This document shows, piece by piece, positions 30,870-43,700 of a stretch of DNA of 64,000 nt. A program made the position numbers and the translations under genes. A model generated the notes under the pieces. That model saw nothing but the letters and a program-made list of their open reading frames with translations, made no database searches and was not told the DNA's origin. Source of the DNA: Allobaculum sp. Allo2 (GTDB lineage: Bacteria > Bacillota_I > Bacilli_A > Erysipelotrichales > Erysipelotrichaceae); assembly GCF_022701175.1 (NCBI RefSeq), contig NZ_CP078088.1, forward strand, positions 2,232,001-2,296,000, in the 5' to 3' direction. Each line of letters begins with the position of its first letter. Position 1 is the stretch's first letter.

Positions 30870-33457
30870 CTACTTTCGTGTTGTGTATCTGGAATTGCCT
30901 TCCATCACAGCCTGACGCGTCCTTTCTTTCAGTTTTTCAAAGGCAAGCTGGCGGCCTGGGCTGGATGGGACCGGATCCTTGAGGAAGAACCGGCCAATTT
31001 TCTGACAGAGCGTAACGTCGAAACAGGGCAGGTCATTTACCTTATAGTCCTTTTCCGGATACTGGCTTAACGTCGGACGATTTCCCTGTTCATCCTGTAG
31101 CGGATTGGCTTGCAGGGTTGCTTCACTCACCTCATCGAGACGGTCCGCTTCCAGACTCATTCCATACTCCTCGCGCAGAAAGAAAGGCAGGGACAGTTCT
31201 GGAGTCGTTTCCACTAAGCAGACGTGCCGCATGAGATGGCCGTCTTTGGACTGATTTTTAAACTGGTCGATCTCGTTTCGTTCGATCACGGGCATGTACG
31301 AATAGCCTGATACGCGGGTGGCGGCATTCCATCGCCGCTTTTCCATCCACGTCAGATCCGAAATCACCGATGGAATTTCAAAATAGCCTGGATCCACGTC
31401 CTGGACGCTCTCGATCCGGCTGAAGGCGTTCATATTCCGGGCTGGACTGGATGAGGCTAAAGAACAGGAATCGTTCAAAGTGCCTGGCTCGATCACCGCC
31501 GACTGAATCAGCCCCAGATCAAAGAGCTTGTATTCCGCATGGGATGCTCTCGACCAGTTCGACCAGTTGCCGTAATCTTTTTCAAAAATTCGGGGCTCCC
31601 TTTTCTTCGCTTTTTGGAGGCGGAAGAAGTGGTCCGCTTGCGGTGTCGAGTTTCGGCCGGTTTCTCCTCGGCATAGCCATGAATCACGTCGTAGCGGAAA
31701 TTGGATTCCACGGACGTTTCGAGAATGCTCATCTGCAGCGCCGCTTCGAGGCTGAAGCGCGCCTGATCAAATCCATAAGGAATGACAATGGGCACGTATC
31801 GTTCGGTGGAACCCAGAGCTTCTTCTTCGATTCCATTTTCCGGGGTTTGCAAAGTCAGCGGCAGCGGTGTCTGCATAGAAGGAAGCAGCGCCGAGTTCTG
31901 AAGGATCGGTACGACGAGCTGCCTGCCGATTCGTCTGGAATCATAGTTTCTCTGGGTCAGGAAAAGTTTCATTCTTTGCGCCATTTCCATATTTTCCGTC
32001 TGAGCGTCCTGAGCGAGAACGATATAATCCGCTCGAAGTGCCTCCTCCATCAGTCGTCTCATGTCTTCGCTCTCATCCAGACTCAGAAAATTCAGTCTGG
32101 CATAAGGGGAATTTCTTCGATTTCGCTGTGCGGATAAGACGGGATCCGGGCAGAGCAGATCTTCGTTTTCCAGACAGGAGAGCATGAGTTCCGGATAATT
32201 CAGATGAAGTTCCTTTTCCATGCTCGACTGCGAAGGATTCATGACCGTAACGGACAGACGGTGATTTTTCATCTGTCCTAAAACGATGGAGTGCAGAACA
32301 ATGGATTTCGCCGCGGATGAAGATCCACAGACCAGCAGTTTCAATTCTCCGCTCTCGGATTCAGGCTTCTCAATCAGAGGAAGAAAGAGCGGGAGATCGC
32401 GCAGAAGATTGAATCCCATTGTCATATAGTCTTTTATTCCGTTCACCTCGAGAACCCGATCCCCGTTCTGGGCGGAGAGGTTCAGAAGATGATCAATGCG
32501 CTCCATCCATACCGGATCGTCAATGTAAATATTGACCAGCGTGCTCTCTGTGGGAAACGGAGCTTTGAGCAGCGGCTGCCGGCCAAGGGAGCGATTGAGA
32601 TAATCGTGCTGAAGAACGCTCCATATTCCGGCTTTCTGGGAGCCGCTGTATTTTGTGAAGTTGGACAGAATTTCGTAGTTTTCCATGGTGTCGCCCATCA
32701 AGTAATACACCACCCGGGAAGACTTCTGCAGATGAAGAAGGCGCGGATCGGATTTCACACAGATCGCCTGAATGCTTTTCGCGCGTTCCACGAGTTCCAT
32801 ATTGGCTTCCGAATCACTGGTCATGTACGTGTCTGTAAAAATCAGCAGCGGCCGCTTGCAGCTCGAAGGAAGCGGGTCATTCAAATCCAGACCGTACAGC
32901 GCACGCAGTGTCTTTTCATCCCCGCGGGCAAGGCGTCTGTGGATATCCTCCGCCATTAAAATGGTTGCCTCGCTCAGCGACGTAAACACAATTTTCGGTC
33001 GGAAGGGGTGCCCCATAATTTTCAGCACCGGGAAAAGAATATCCAGAGCGGTCACGACCGAACTCAGCCCGCAAATGGGAGCCGCCACATTCAATACGGC
33101 GGTCAGATCCAGCAGGATGGGCTTGATCCATGCCCAGGCTGGATAGGGACCGGACTGAATCCACCAGTCAATCGCCTGCTCTTCCATCGCAAGAAACTGA
33201 CCGTAATCCGCATCAAGAGAGACAGTCTGCAGCGTATTGATTATGGACATGGATACGTTTTCCAGTCCATTTGCATCCTGCGCGATTGCCGGACTAGGGC
33301 TGCTCAGTACAAACAGGTTTAAAAGGAAAACCGTGATGAGAATCCCGCCTGTGAACACGAAAATTCGATGAAATCGAAACTGCGTACCAAAGGCGAAAAC
33401 CAGCATAAGAATAAAAATGATCAGTATCGAACCAGCCAGCACAAGCAGACTTTGCAT
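30870..33457 (-). CDS. Two-TM protein with tandem Rossmann-like domains and RyR-like C-terminus
   Basis: About 863 residues. Two TM helices lie at the N-terminus (SLLVLAGSILIIFILML and IFVFTGGILITVFLLNLFVL). Two nucleotide-binding-like regions follow: KIVFTSLSEATILMAEDI with LLIFTDTYMTSD, then LKLLVCGSSSAAKSIVLHS, which resemble TrkA-N/RCK folds. The C-terminus carries EKRRWNAATRVSGY and HLMRHVCLVETT, reminiscent of RyR domains that follow TrkA-N in some bacterial proteins. A frame break near residue 650 is needed to join the two halves. Start MQSLLVLAG is chosen because AGGAGAA precedes it. A ligand-sensing membrane protein is inferred. Confidence 0.6.
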
Positions 33458-33577
33458 ATTCTTTCTCCTCTTCCTGTTTTTGGAATAAATCGAGTTCCAG
33501 TATTCTTTCAGTTTACGGAGAATATTCAAAATGCGGATGCGGTTTATTATTTTCGTTGCATTTTAATCCTCTTCCGT

Positions 33578-33615
33578 AAAAAGCGTCCCTCATTTTCTGA
33601 ATGAAGGACGCTTTT
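33578..33615. terminator. Terminator after the giant peptidase gene
   Basis: AAAAGCGTCC...GGACGCTTTT forms a long stem with inner CTCATT/AATGAAG pairing, flanked by A and T runs on both sides, about 140 nt beyond the stop at 33751. Confidence 0.8.
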
Positions 33616-33750
33616 CAAAAGGCAAAATGTACAGACTGTTCCCTCCTGAACGTTCATGCAGGTACGGTTCTATTGAACGGCGCACCCGTTTGAAGCGTTG
33701 GGATTTTTTCTGGAATTGAAAGCAGACGGGCTGAATCCATTCGATCCCGG

Positions 33751-36700
33751 TTACTGTTCGACCGCTTCTTCTTCGCTTGCATACGGAATGGGCGGGAGCG
33801 TATTGAACGGTGTCTTGCTTGTACCGAGCATCGAATCCTGCTGAATCGGATAGTTGGCGAGGTACAGGCGCATACCGATTCCATACTCATTGTCTTCCAG
33901 TTCACGGTTGCGCATATACCGTATGGCGCGTTCGATCTCGCCCATCGCGACATAGTACTGGACTTCTGTCCAGACAGCCATGCCTTCATGCAGAAGCAGG
34001 TTCGTCTCCTGGTTGTCATACCCTGGTCCTACGTTCTCGGAGTTCCAGTGCTCAAACTGCCAGGCATGGGTCATTTCATGCACAATCGTCGATTTCACAT
34101 TCCAGAGCGGAGAACCATTTTCCACATAGATCACTGTCTTTCCCTTTCGCGGCGAAGCGTAGCCTACACAGCGGGGATCCATTTCCGGCGTCGGCTTGAA
34201 GTCGGTCAGGTGCTTGTTCACCTTGCGGGCGTTCACCATATGGAATTCCAGTTTTGTTCGGAAGGTAATGTTAAAGATTTTCTCCAGTTCCGCATGCGTT
34301 TCATTGACTACACGCTTGAACTGAATCTTATTGCGTACAGCAGTGGCCGAGCATTCCGGGCATCGCTCGCGGCCGTCTTTGAGCGTATCGTAATGACCTG
34401 GAGTAAGCTGCTGACCGCAGAAATCACAGTAATGGATACCCGGCATGCGCGGATCATACGTCGATCCGGAATCAAAATGCGCTTTGGCGGTACGGGCATC
34501 GTGAAGACTGCTTTCTTCGAAATGCATGCCTCGCAGGTATTCGAGCGTCGCGTCGAGCGCAAGCCAGTCTGGTACTTCCTGGGCGCCGTACTGAAGATAC
34601 GGAAGAATAACAAACGGGGACTGGATTTCATCCTCTTCTTCCAGCTCTTCATCTTCCGCGAAGATCGCTGCTGGATTGGAAGGTCCTTTTACCGGTTCGG
34701 ATATGGGCTGTCTGCCAGGTTCGGGTTTCGAACCGCCGCCCGTTTCCTGCGAGCCGTTTTCTTCGGGGCGTTTTCCTCAGAATCCTCGTCCTTGCGGCCG
34801 CGTCCAAACCAGCCTCTGCGTTTTTCTTCCGGCGGCCTTTTCCTTCTTTCGGATCCGGAGCCTTGGCCGGTTCGGGTTCTGGTTCCGGTGTAGGCGCCGG
34901 GTTCGGTTCGGGTTCTGGAGCAGCAGGCGGTTCGTGTGTTTCTACAGAAGACGTACCCGAAGACGGGTTTGCCGCTCCTTCTGGGTTTGCCTCAGTCTGC
35001 GGTGTCGGTTCGGCTTCACCAGAAACGTTTTCAGAAGCGGATGCTTTCTGCTCTTTTGAAGCAGCAGGCTGATCCGCCTGGGAAGCCTTCTCGGTCTGAA
35101 CGTCAGCCGGATCGGCTGCCGGTGATGGATTCTCAGCTGGAGCAGGTGTTTGTTCGGATGAATTTGAAGAGTCTGCGCTCTCAGAAGAATTCGCTTCGTC
35201 TTTTTCCGTCGGCCAAATCCAAAGAGCGGCATCACGGAATAGAGCGTCGGACTGGAATCCGAAGGCCGGCTGGCCATGGATCGCAGCGATTTTTGCGAAG
35301 GCAGATAATTCTGCACCTGCGTTTCGTTCGAACCGTCTTCATCACTGACGTCGTGTGCAGCGTCTTCGCCTTCTCTGTGCGTGGTCGATGGACCTTTGGA
35401 ATTCCATACGAGATAGTCAGCAATGATTTCCATAATTCTCTGCAGATTTCTTTCTACTGTCACAAGCAGACCGAGATCGATATGAGAATCTTCCACAATA
35501 TAAATCGCGTTCTTCTCCATATCTTCCTCTTCAAAAGCGACACAGGCAGAAGCCGCCCGGTTTCGATCGCGGTAAAGCGGATCGTTTAAGACGGCTTCCG
35601 GAATCTGTCCAGGAAGCGCAATCAGATATCCGGTCTCGTTTGGAAACAGAGTTCGGAAAACTTCGTTAAGCAGAACGGCAACGGTGTAGACCACTTCCGG
35701 TTTCACGTTTTCCAGCGTGATCTGCAAAAATTCCTTCTGATACAGGCGGCGAACATGGGCCGGTTTGAGCCGAACGTGCGAGGCGTGTTCAAAATCGTTG
35801 GGCGAAGGCAGATCCAGATAGCCATCGGTCCGGACTTCAATATTCGCAAAGCCATGACGGATGACCATATCCCGGAAATGATTTTCTCCTGGCTGCATCT
35901 CGACACCGGAAATCTTATAGTCGCGCAGCTGACGGTAATACACGCGCCGCATGAAGTGATCTCCGGAACGGCGAACGATAATTTCGCTGTCATTGGAAAT
36001 CGAAACGACCTGATAGTAACGGCCGTCCCACGAAAAGAACTGTCCAGGCAGCAGGACCTGATAAATCTGGCCGAGCAGCCGGTTGCCCATCGGATATTCC
36101 TTCGTTTTTCGTTTTCAATGACGAAGTAAACCGAACGCAGGGCGGAGTCGTATACCGAATGGAGCTGGTCGAGGTTAATGCTGTACTGGAAGCGGGTGGC
36201 CTGAATGTCCGCCCGATAGGCATTGACCTGCGTCGTGTGAATCTTGAATTTTTCCTGTCCGGTATGCTTATGGATCAGATGCTGAAGGACGTCATATGTT
36301 TTTCTGGAATGAATGCCATGGATGGCCAGCTGATTGCTGATATAGCTTTCGTCTACCGGTTCCATGCTCATCAGCATGAGCAGCCGGATAATGAAGTTGC
36401 GCTCCGTTCGGGCGTAATCCGGAACAATCGTCGGGATCGCTTTGGAGTCAACTGTCATCATTTCGGCATTGGCCGTCATGTAATCGCGAAGCATGTAGTT
36501 TTCCGAAAGAATATTGACGAAGCCTTTCTTTTCCAGACGCGAGCTGAACAGGCGGGCGATGTCAAATGCGTTTCGAAACTCATCTTCCACGATCAGATAG
36601 CCTTTTTCCATTTCCGGCACCTGCCAGAGATGGCTTTCATAATGCATGCGCTCTTCCAGCTGGTTCTGTTCCAGACGGGTGTGCGTATATTCACAGAAAC

Positions 36701-38360
36701 TTGGGTAATACTGCGAAACGTTCCAGCGAATATCGGCAATCGGCGATTTAGAAGAACTGAACCAGTAAATCTCATCTGCCCCATTCGCCAGACCTTCAAG
36801 GGCGATTTCCGTACCGACGCCAAGATAGCGGGAAATTCCAGGAACAATGCGGTTCTGCATGCCAGGGCCGTCCACATGCCAGATCGCCCGGCAAGTGCCG
36901 GCTTCGCTGGCAGGCGGAGCAAGGACTTCAACAAGCGGCTGATGGACGAGATGGCTCAGGGCGTCGACCAGACCGTCCACACTGCGGTCGAGCGCGCAGT
37001 AAGTGAGCGGATCGCCCGAAGATTCACAGATTTCCAAAATGTTTCGCAGACCGATCTGACCTGTTCCTAAAAGATTGGAAGGTTCCAGAAGCAGAACGAA
37101 CTGTACCTCTTTGAGGAAGCCGATATTGTTGTGAATGAACGTGTGGTTATAAATGTTGTGGAACGTAATGATGCCGACGCTGATGTCGTCGCTTCTTCCC
37201 TTCTCACTGAGCTCCTCCGTCATCCACAGCTTTTTCAGGTTGGTCGTTTCCAGAAATCCGTCGGTAATCCATTCCTTGATATCCTGTGCGTCCGTACTTC
37301 GGCCGCAGATCACGAGAACCTTTTATTTTTAAGGAGCGTGGCAATCATCGGAAGCATGAGGTAATACGTGAAGTCTCTATAAAAGGGATTCATTACGACC
37401 AGACTTTCACGGTTAAGCAGCTGTCTTGCCGCCTTCTGATAGTCCGGCTGCAGAGGAATTCCGATATCCAGCAGGGAGTTGAAATACGCAGAAGCCAGTT
37501 CATCGATTTCTGTGTTTTCGAGAGCATCTTCCTGATAGAGTCCGGTGACTTTTGCCACCGTTTTTCTTTTCTGATGATCATCGAAGCAAAGCCGGTCTCG
37601 GAACATTTTTTAAGAGACGCACGGATCGTATCGCATTCCGCGCTGTTTTCTTCTTCGGCCAGAATTTTTCCTTCGTTTTTCTCAGGCTGCCAGCCGTTTA
37701 AAAGGCGAAGCATTCTCCAAGAATCAGGATTCCGGCAACCGGCGTCATCATTGCGGGAATGTTCGATCCCCCAATGCCGGAATACACATACTGGGTAATG
37801 AGATAAATGAAATAGCAGAAGAAGACTGCCGCCATGATCAGAACCCGCAGATTGTAGTACCGCGGCTTGAGCACGTAGCGTTCCTGCGGATTGGTGTACT
37901 GCCGCAGGGCTCTTTCATCTTTCTCGTAAAATTCGCCAGAAGTCAGATCAAACAGATAGGCATGGTTTTCCCAGAGGCTGACCAGTTTTCGAAACGTCAG
38001 TTTCTTGACGAGCAGCCAGAACAGAGCCAGCAAAATGTTGGACCAGACAAAGGCCCCCAGACCCGTCAGAATCGTGCCGGCCAGCCAGGCAAAGAACGCA
38101 TAGAGATAGCGGCCAAGCAGAGGAATCTGGCCAACTAGATTCGCGATCCAGATCAGAATGTCGTACAGAAACTGAAGAACGGCATCGTTGTTGAACATGC
38201 CAAGGCACACAACAAGCAGACAGAGGAACGGAACAGCGAACTGATAGCAGCGCTTTTTCGGTTTTTCATGAATCAGAAACGGCGTCATGATGAAAAAGAA
38301 CTGAAAGGCGAACAGAACCCAGAACAGGATAAAGGAGATAAATGCGTGGATATAATTCAT
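33751..38360 (-). CDS. Giant membrane protein: helicase-like core fused to DA1-like zinc peptidase
   Basis: About 1,540 residues after repair. Order: five to six TM helices (1-220); a helicase-like region with LVVMNPFYRDFTYYLMLP, KVLVICGRSTDAQD and QFVLLLEPSN, in which GKT and DExx are missing; a Pro/Glu/Ala-rich linker with PEPEPEP repeats; and a C-terminal LIM-like Zn knuckle (CDFCGQQ...CPECSA) followed by VHEMTHAWQFEHW, an HExxH metallopeptidase like plant DA1. Frame breaks at homopolymers (T4 at CFAFLNGW, A5 at RKEKTVAK, A4 at NKKVLVICG, A5 at RRKKDEANSS and others) are each repaired by about one base. The start follows AGGAGG. It ends the operon of vWA, tubulin-like and two-TM genes. Confidence 0.65.
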
Positions 38361-38404
38361 CGGTTTAATCCTCCTGATCCTTCAGGCCGCTTTTTCTACG
38401 ACCT

Positions 38405-40339
38405 TCATTTCATAAGGTTCCAGACGTTTTTATCGATGCTCGTCACAAAGGGAAACGGCGAATGAATGACCGTTCCGTCCGGGAACGAGACAAAGACAGG
38501 ATCTTCCGGTTCTTCCAGCAAATATGCCGGGTTTCGTTCAGGCGGAATTTCCAGATCGAAAATTACCGTATGCACGATGCGGCTGTTCGAACCTGGCCAG
38601 ATGTTGAACGCGTTCATCCAGCTTTTTACCGTAGCCGCCCGGTTGTCGATGGCCTTGATGTGCGCCAGACACTTCAGCTCCTGATTGGAGCGGCTGTTGT
38701 TTTCCTTTTCGAAGCGATAGACAATTCGATTTCCCCGGATGGATGCGCAGCAGTTTTTCAAATACTGCGTAATCGCGGGAATTTTGGCTTCGATGGAGTG
38801 GAGCGCCTGATCAAGGGTGTAGTTGTATTCGAAAATGCGAACCCCCAGAATCACCCAGAAAACGACGATCACCGCAATGCAGAAGATCAGCATGCCAATC
38901 GATGCCGCATAAACTAAAAACGAGTAATCCCCATGGACTGATTGCGCATCAGACAATAGGCGACAAAAGGAATGACGCCTAAGAAACAGGCGCAGATGCA
39001 CACCGCTGTCGCGGCGAGCGCCTTGAAGGAATACATGCGGTGGCTCATGTTTTTCTGGACCACTTTATCCCGTTCTTTCAGTTTGATGTGCACCTGTCGG
39101 AGCTTCATCATGATCGGCGTATAGCCGGAAAGGACTTCATGTTCGTAATCGGCTGTCTCCTCCCGTATCGCGGCGATCTGATAGGAGTTGAAGTTCAGCT
39201 CCTCTGCCGATTCGAGTTCGACGGCCTGATGCGCGTACTGACAGCTGCGTTCGACCGAGCGCTCATACGCACCGATTACTTTTCGAAACGCTCTTCGACT
39301 TACGCGGACCTTCTTTTTCCAGGCAGGCAGTTCGGGTCTTGGCAGATCCCCTGTCGGCCCGGTAAAAAGCGTGGAATATAAATATCGTCATTCGAAGTGA
39401 GGGTGATGTCGACCGGAATCGAACGTTCGAGATCCGGCGTATCCAGATTTTTCGAGGTGTAGTTCACGGAATGAAGAACATCAATTTCCTGCTGCAGAAA
39501 GAAGCGAATATCGTTCATTTTCAGAAGGTATTCTTCGAAATAGGTCTTCAGAACCTCTTCACTGGCGTTGGCCGACATTTCATACAGGCGATAGGCTTCA
39601 AAAGTTCCCGCCGGGAACTCCTCTTCCGCTAAAAGCAGCACGGTCAGCCAGAAGCGAAACATGGATTCCTGAAACATGGATGTATCCGGTTTGGCCTGCC
39701 TGAATGTGAGAAAACGGCAGGCTGCAGGATAACGGTTTCGCTGCCAGAACAGGGACGCATAAAAATCGCCGATATTTTCGATTTCCGGTTCTTCGTACGA
39801 GATGGAATCGGATTCGGACTCAATCATCGTGCGAAACAGAAAGATTTCGTTTGGCTTTGGAATCGGCATTTCCGACTGCTCGGAAAGTTTGTCGTACAAA
39901 GCCTTTTGCTGATCGAGAAGAATCTGGTAATCGTCATCGCCCATGCTTTTGCGCCGGGTCGCTTCCAGACTGATGTCGGGAATGCCCCAAGCATCTGGCT
40001 TAAGCGGATCAGGGCGTACTTGCTCTTATGGACTAAAGGAAACAGATCATCGTTTTCGATGTAGTCAAAAGGATTTCCTTTCTGGGTCGTCTTTTCCCGG
40101 TTATCCAGTTCCCAGTGATCCGCCGCCGTCCCGTCAATCGGGTCGACGACAATCGCGCGCCAGTTCTTAACGCCTTCGAGCTGGGTCTTTAAATCTGGAA
40201 GAGCTTCATAAAAGTCTTCACCATTTTCGTCCCAGAAACAGAAGCAGACTTTTTCTTTTTCAATTGAGTTTTCGAACAGCAGCTTATGCTGGTCAAAGCT
40301 TCTCTGCGCCGATCTGGGATAAATAATGACAGTCAGCAA
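38405..40339 (-). CDS. Two-TM protein, unknown, of the tubulin-like module
   Basis: About 645 residues. Start TTG at 40339 follows AAGGAGGAG. The N-terminus (LTVIIYPRSAQRSF, RAIVVDPIDGT) looks like a Rossmann-like domain. A long helical middle (residues 130-450) is followed by two TM segments (LAATAVCICACFLGVIPFVAYCL and FLVYAASIGMLIFCIAVIVVFW) and a cytosolic C-domain ending VTSIDKNVWNLMK. Frame breaks near LGGIPDISLEATRR, at the PR-rich segment near residue 345, and after the first TM are inferred. It is encoded between the tubulin-like protein and the giant peptidase, so a linking membrane role is plausible but unproven. Confidence 0.6.
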
Positions 40340-40641
40340 TGTACACTCCTCCTTTCTTTTTCAAAAGCAGAAATTCAGTAAAGCAATTACAGTAAGGCAA
40401 ATCCATCATGGATTCGAAGGAACGGATCTAAAGCGGGGAAAAAGCCGACTGGCTTCATCGCAAAATGAAATTTTCATCTTCTTCGTGAATTTCCATCCGC
40501 GAAAAATAGATAAAGGATAGAAGAACGAGAAGGAAAAGCCGCTGCAGGAAAAACAGAAGGAAAGAAGAGATTTGGCAGCAGTTCCCCTCTTCTTTCGATC
40601 TTTCAATCCTTTGAAACTTTTCGAATCATGATCCTATAGGT

Positions 40642-40681
40642 AAATAGCTCCTGCATTGGAAGGGCAGTGCAGGAGCTATTT
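40642..40681. terminator. Perfect 14-bp hairpin after tubulin-like gene
   Basis: AAATAGCTCCTGCA (40642-40655) pairs exactly with TGCAGGAGCTATTT (40668-40681) around a 12-base loop. It lies 23 nt beyond the tubulin-like stop on the minus strand and ends in TTT, so it is a likely terminator or partial attenuator before the next gene. Confidence 0.7.
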
Positions 40682-40703
40682 CAAACGTTCAGCCAGATCC
40701 TGG

Positions 40704-43700
40704 CTATTCTTTACAGAACCAGAGAGAAGCCAAAGCGATTTCTTCTGAATCTTTCAGTGAAGTAAAGGATTCGGGAAATTCGAATACTTTAAGCGTTCTT
40801 TGCTTCTTCGCCGTTCTTTGCTTCTTCGGCATTTTTGCCGCCGCATGAATCATTTCCTGATACTTGCGATCGTAGAGCTCTTTCATCGTTGGTTCGTGAT
40901 GATACTTCAGCTTGTAGAGATACTTGTTATCGACGATCTCATCAATGCGGTCGCGAATCAGAGTTACGGATTCATCGTCAAAGCGTTTTGCCGGCTTCGG
41001 TACGTTTACGTAATCAGTCATATTGTTCAGGAAAAGCTGGAACTGATCGGAAATAATCGAGAAGGCTACCGCGTACATCTCTTCTTCGCCTGTAAACGTG
41101 CTGACATAGTTTTCGATCAGAGCGATCAGGTTATCGATCATGGAAGTGAAGTCGGACAGATAGTAATCGCAGTTCGGCATGCTGTATTTGAGCCAGAAGA
41201 GAAGATCGAATACCGATGGTTTCATGGGGCTCTTTACAGGGATGAATTCCCGGAGAACGAATTTTGGCTCGTCCTCGCGGACAGCTTCTTCATCGTAGTA
41301 ATCGCCGAGTGCCTTTTTCTCATCCAGCCAGTTGATTCGACGGATCAGGGTAGACTGCGCGAGAGACAGGCTCTTCTTCACCTGCTTTTCCTTTTCCGCT
41401 TCCATTTTGCGAAGCATGATGTCTACCTGCGGCGGGTTGATGCTTAAGGCGTCGAGAACTTCGTAAAGTTCATCGCAGCTTGTGCCGTTTGGAACAATGA
41501 AGTCTTCGTTGCTGGAGTTGGAAGGCTTATAGATTACGTCCATGCCGTCGAGGTGATTGGAATCGACTTTCTGATCCACATCCCCGGTAAGCATTCCCCA
41601 GAGGAAAGCCTGGAAGATTCCGTCTTCGACAATCTTCTGGTTGCGGTCATCCAGATCCGGCATATACTTCGTCAGATGCCAGTGACGGTCCATGTGGGGA
41701 GTGATCTCGAAATTCTTCTCTACGTTCGGACCCAGTTTCCTGTAAATCCGCATATAGGCTTCGTAGTAGTCTCCGCCTGGCTTTCCATTTTCCGGAGCGC
41801 GGAAGCGTTTGAAGTCACCCGGATTGAGTGTATATACCGCTTTGTAGACGAGCAGATCGTACTTGGAAATGTTTTTATCCGCAACGCCGCCAAGTTCCTG
41901 ATTCAAATACTTCTGAACAAAGTCATGGCGAAGCGGGTCGTCATCCAGCAGAACCGCCGGGTTATAGGCAGCTGCACGAATCACGTGACCTTCCACACCC
42001 ATCGGCTCTTCGAGGAACATACTGGCCAGATTGTTGACTTCGGTCAGGGTATCCGCAGCGACCAGTTCTACATCTTCACGGCTGAGCTCATCGGCATGAC
42101 GTTCAATTTCTACTTCTTTCATCAGAGCGGAAATGACGTCCATGTCAATGACTTGCGCGAAATGATTCTGAATTTCATCTTTGTAGTATTTGATGATCAC
42201 ATCGCGGAACAGTTTGCCAAAATGCGAAGCTGCCGGAGGACGCTTTTCCGTTTTGGAATATTCCAGAATATCCTGGAAAATCAGAGCGGAAAGCTTGCCG
42301 GTAATTGATTCCTGCGCATCCGCTGCCCCGACGATATCGAGAAGTTCTTCCAGGCAGGCTTGACTGGTACATGTATAGCGAATAGCGCTGCCGTCGCGGT
42401 TGGCAATCTGCTGAGGAATCAGGCGTACGCGATTGCTTTCTTTTCCACAAACGTTGGATACGTTTTATAGAAGTCATCAAAATCGCTGGCCAGCTGAGTA
42501 AAGAATTTAATGCCTTCGCCATAGACAATCAGTTTTGCCCATGCGCTGGCAAACGTGAAAAATTCGGATTCATCACTGACAAGCGTTTCCGTTTCCTCAA
42601 TAAATTTCTTGATGATCCGTCTTGAAATTTTGTTTCGATTTTTCTTGTTGTAGCGATCGTTCGCCGTTTCCACTTTATTTGTCGTAGCGGGATCATCGAA
42701 CGGATGCAGCATGGATCGTTTGGCATCATCGTCTTCGCCAAGTTCCTCCTGGGCCGTCGAGTAGGCATAATTGCAGTTGCGAACCATGGCATAAACCATG
42801 TAGCGAACGGCGTTTGGATGAACGAAGCCTCCGTCTTCCGTCTTCAGATAATGCTGGAAGTAATAGGGTTTCGGATTCTTTCCTCGAGGTGAAGCGCTGA
42901 AAACATCCAGGGCAACGTGACGGCCGGTTTCACGGGAAACGCGCATCAGACTTTGTGCAAGTCGAATGATGGCCCCTTCCAGAGAATTGATCGCGCCTTT
43001 ATCGACTTTGCCTTTGAAGCCTGCAGGCGTGAACGCTGTTTGTTGATCTCAAAAGGATCTGTTTGATCTCTTCGTTCTCGCGGATTTTCTTTTCCAGATG
43101 ACTATCCAGAGCATGGACGAAGGATCGGGACAGTTCTTCCCACTGTGTTCCTTCTCCATATTCATCTTCGTGTTCTTTATGGGTCTGGCGGAAAATCATC
43201 TGCTGGAATGTGCCTTTGTCATCGGATTTGGAGTCTACATTCTTAAGGTAGAACGTATGCGGGTCTTCAAATTCGACCGAAGGATCCTGCTTTTTCTCCG
43301 CTTTCCGTTTATTCAGGTCTTCTGTATACGCTTTATCGATCGTCAGCCATTCTTCACCAAGCTGTTCAAAGCAGGTCTGTCCGGCGAGATAGTCGAGAAT
43401 TTCTTCATACGGATATTTCAGGACCGCAGATCCGGCACCGCAGAAACGATCCCGTCCGCCCGACTGAATGAGCGCCTTAATGGCATTGTCTTCACTGGAG
43501 TTGCTTCGACTGGATGCGCCGCTGATCGCCTGCGCGTAAATCGTATTGGCTGCATACGTCATGTATTCATCGAAGCTGCTGAGCGAAAGATCATCCGCGT
43601 TGCGGCGATCGAACAGGAAGCAGAAATTGAATGGCGATTCGTTGTAGTTCACATCTTTTCCGGACATTGGGTGAGGAACTGAGAACTCAAGATCTTTGTA

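Noticed and set aside
33751..38360. Active DEAD-box helicase
   Set aside because: The GKT and DExx motifs are missing in the helicase-like region, so activity is not claimed.
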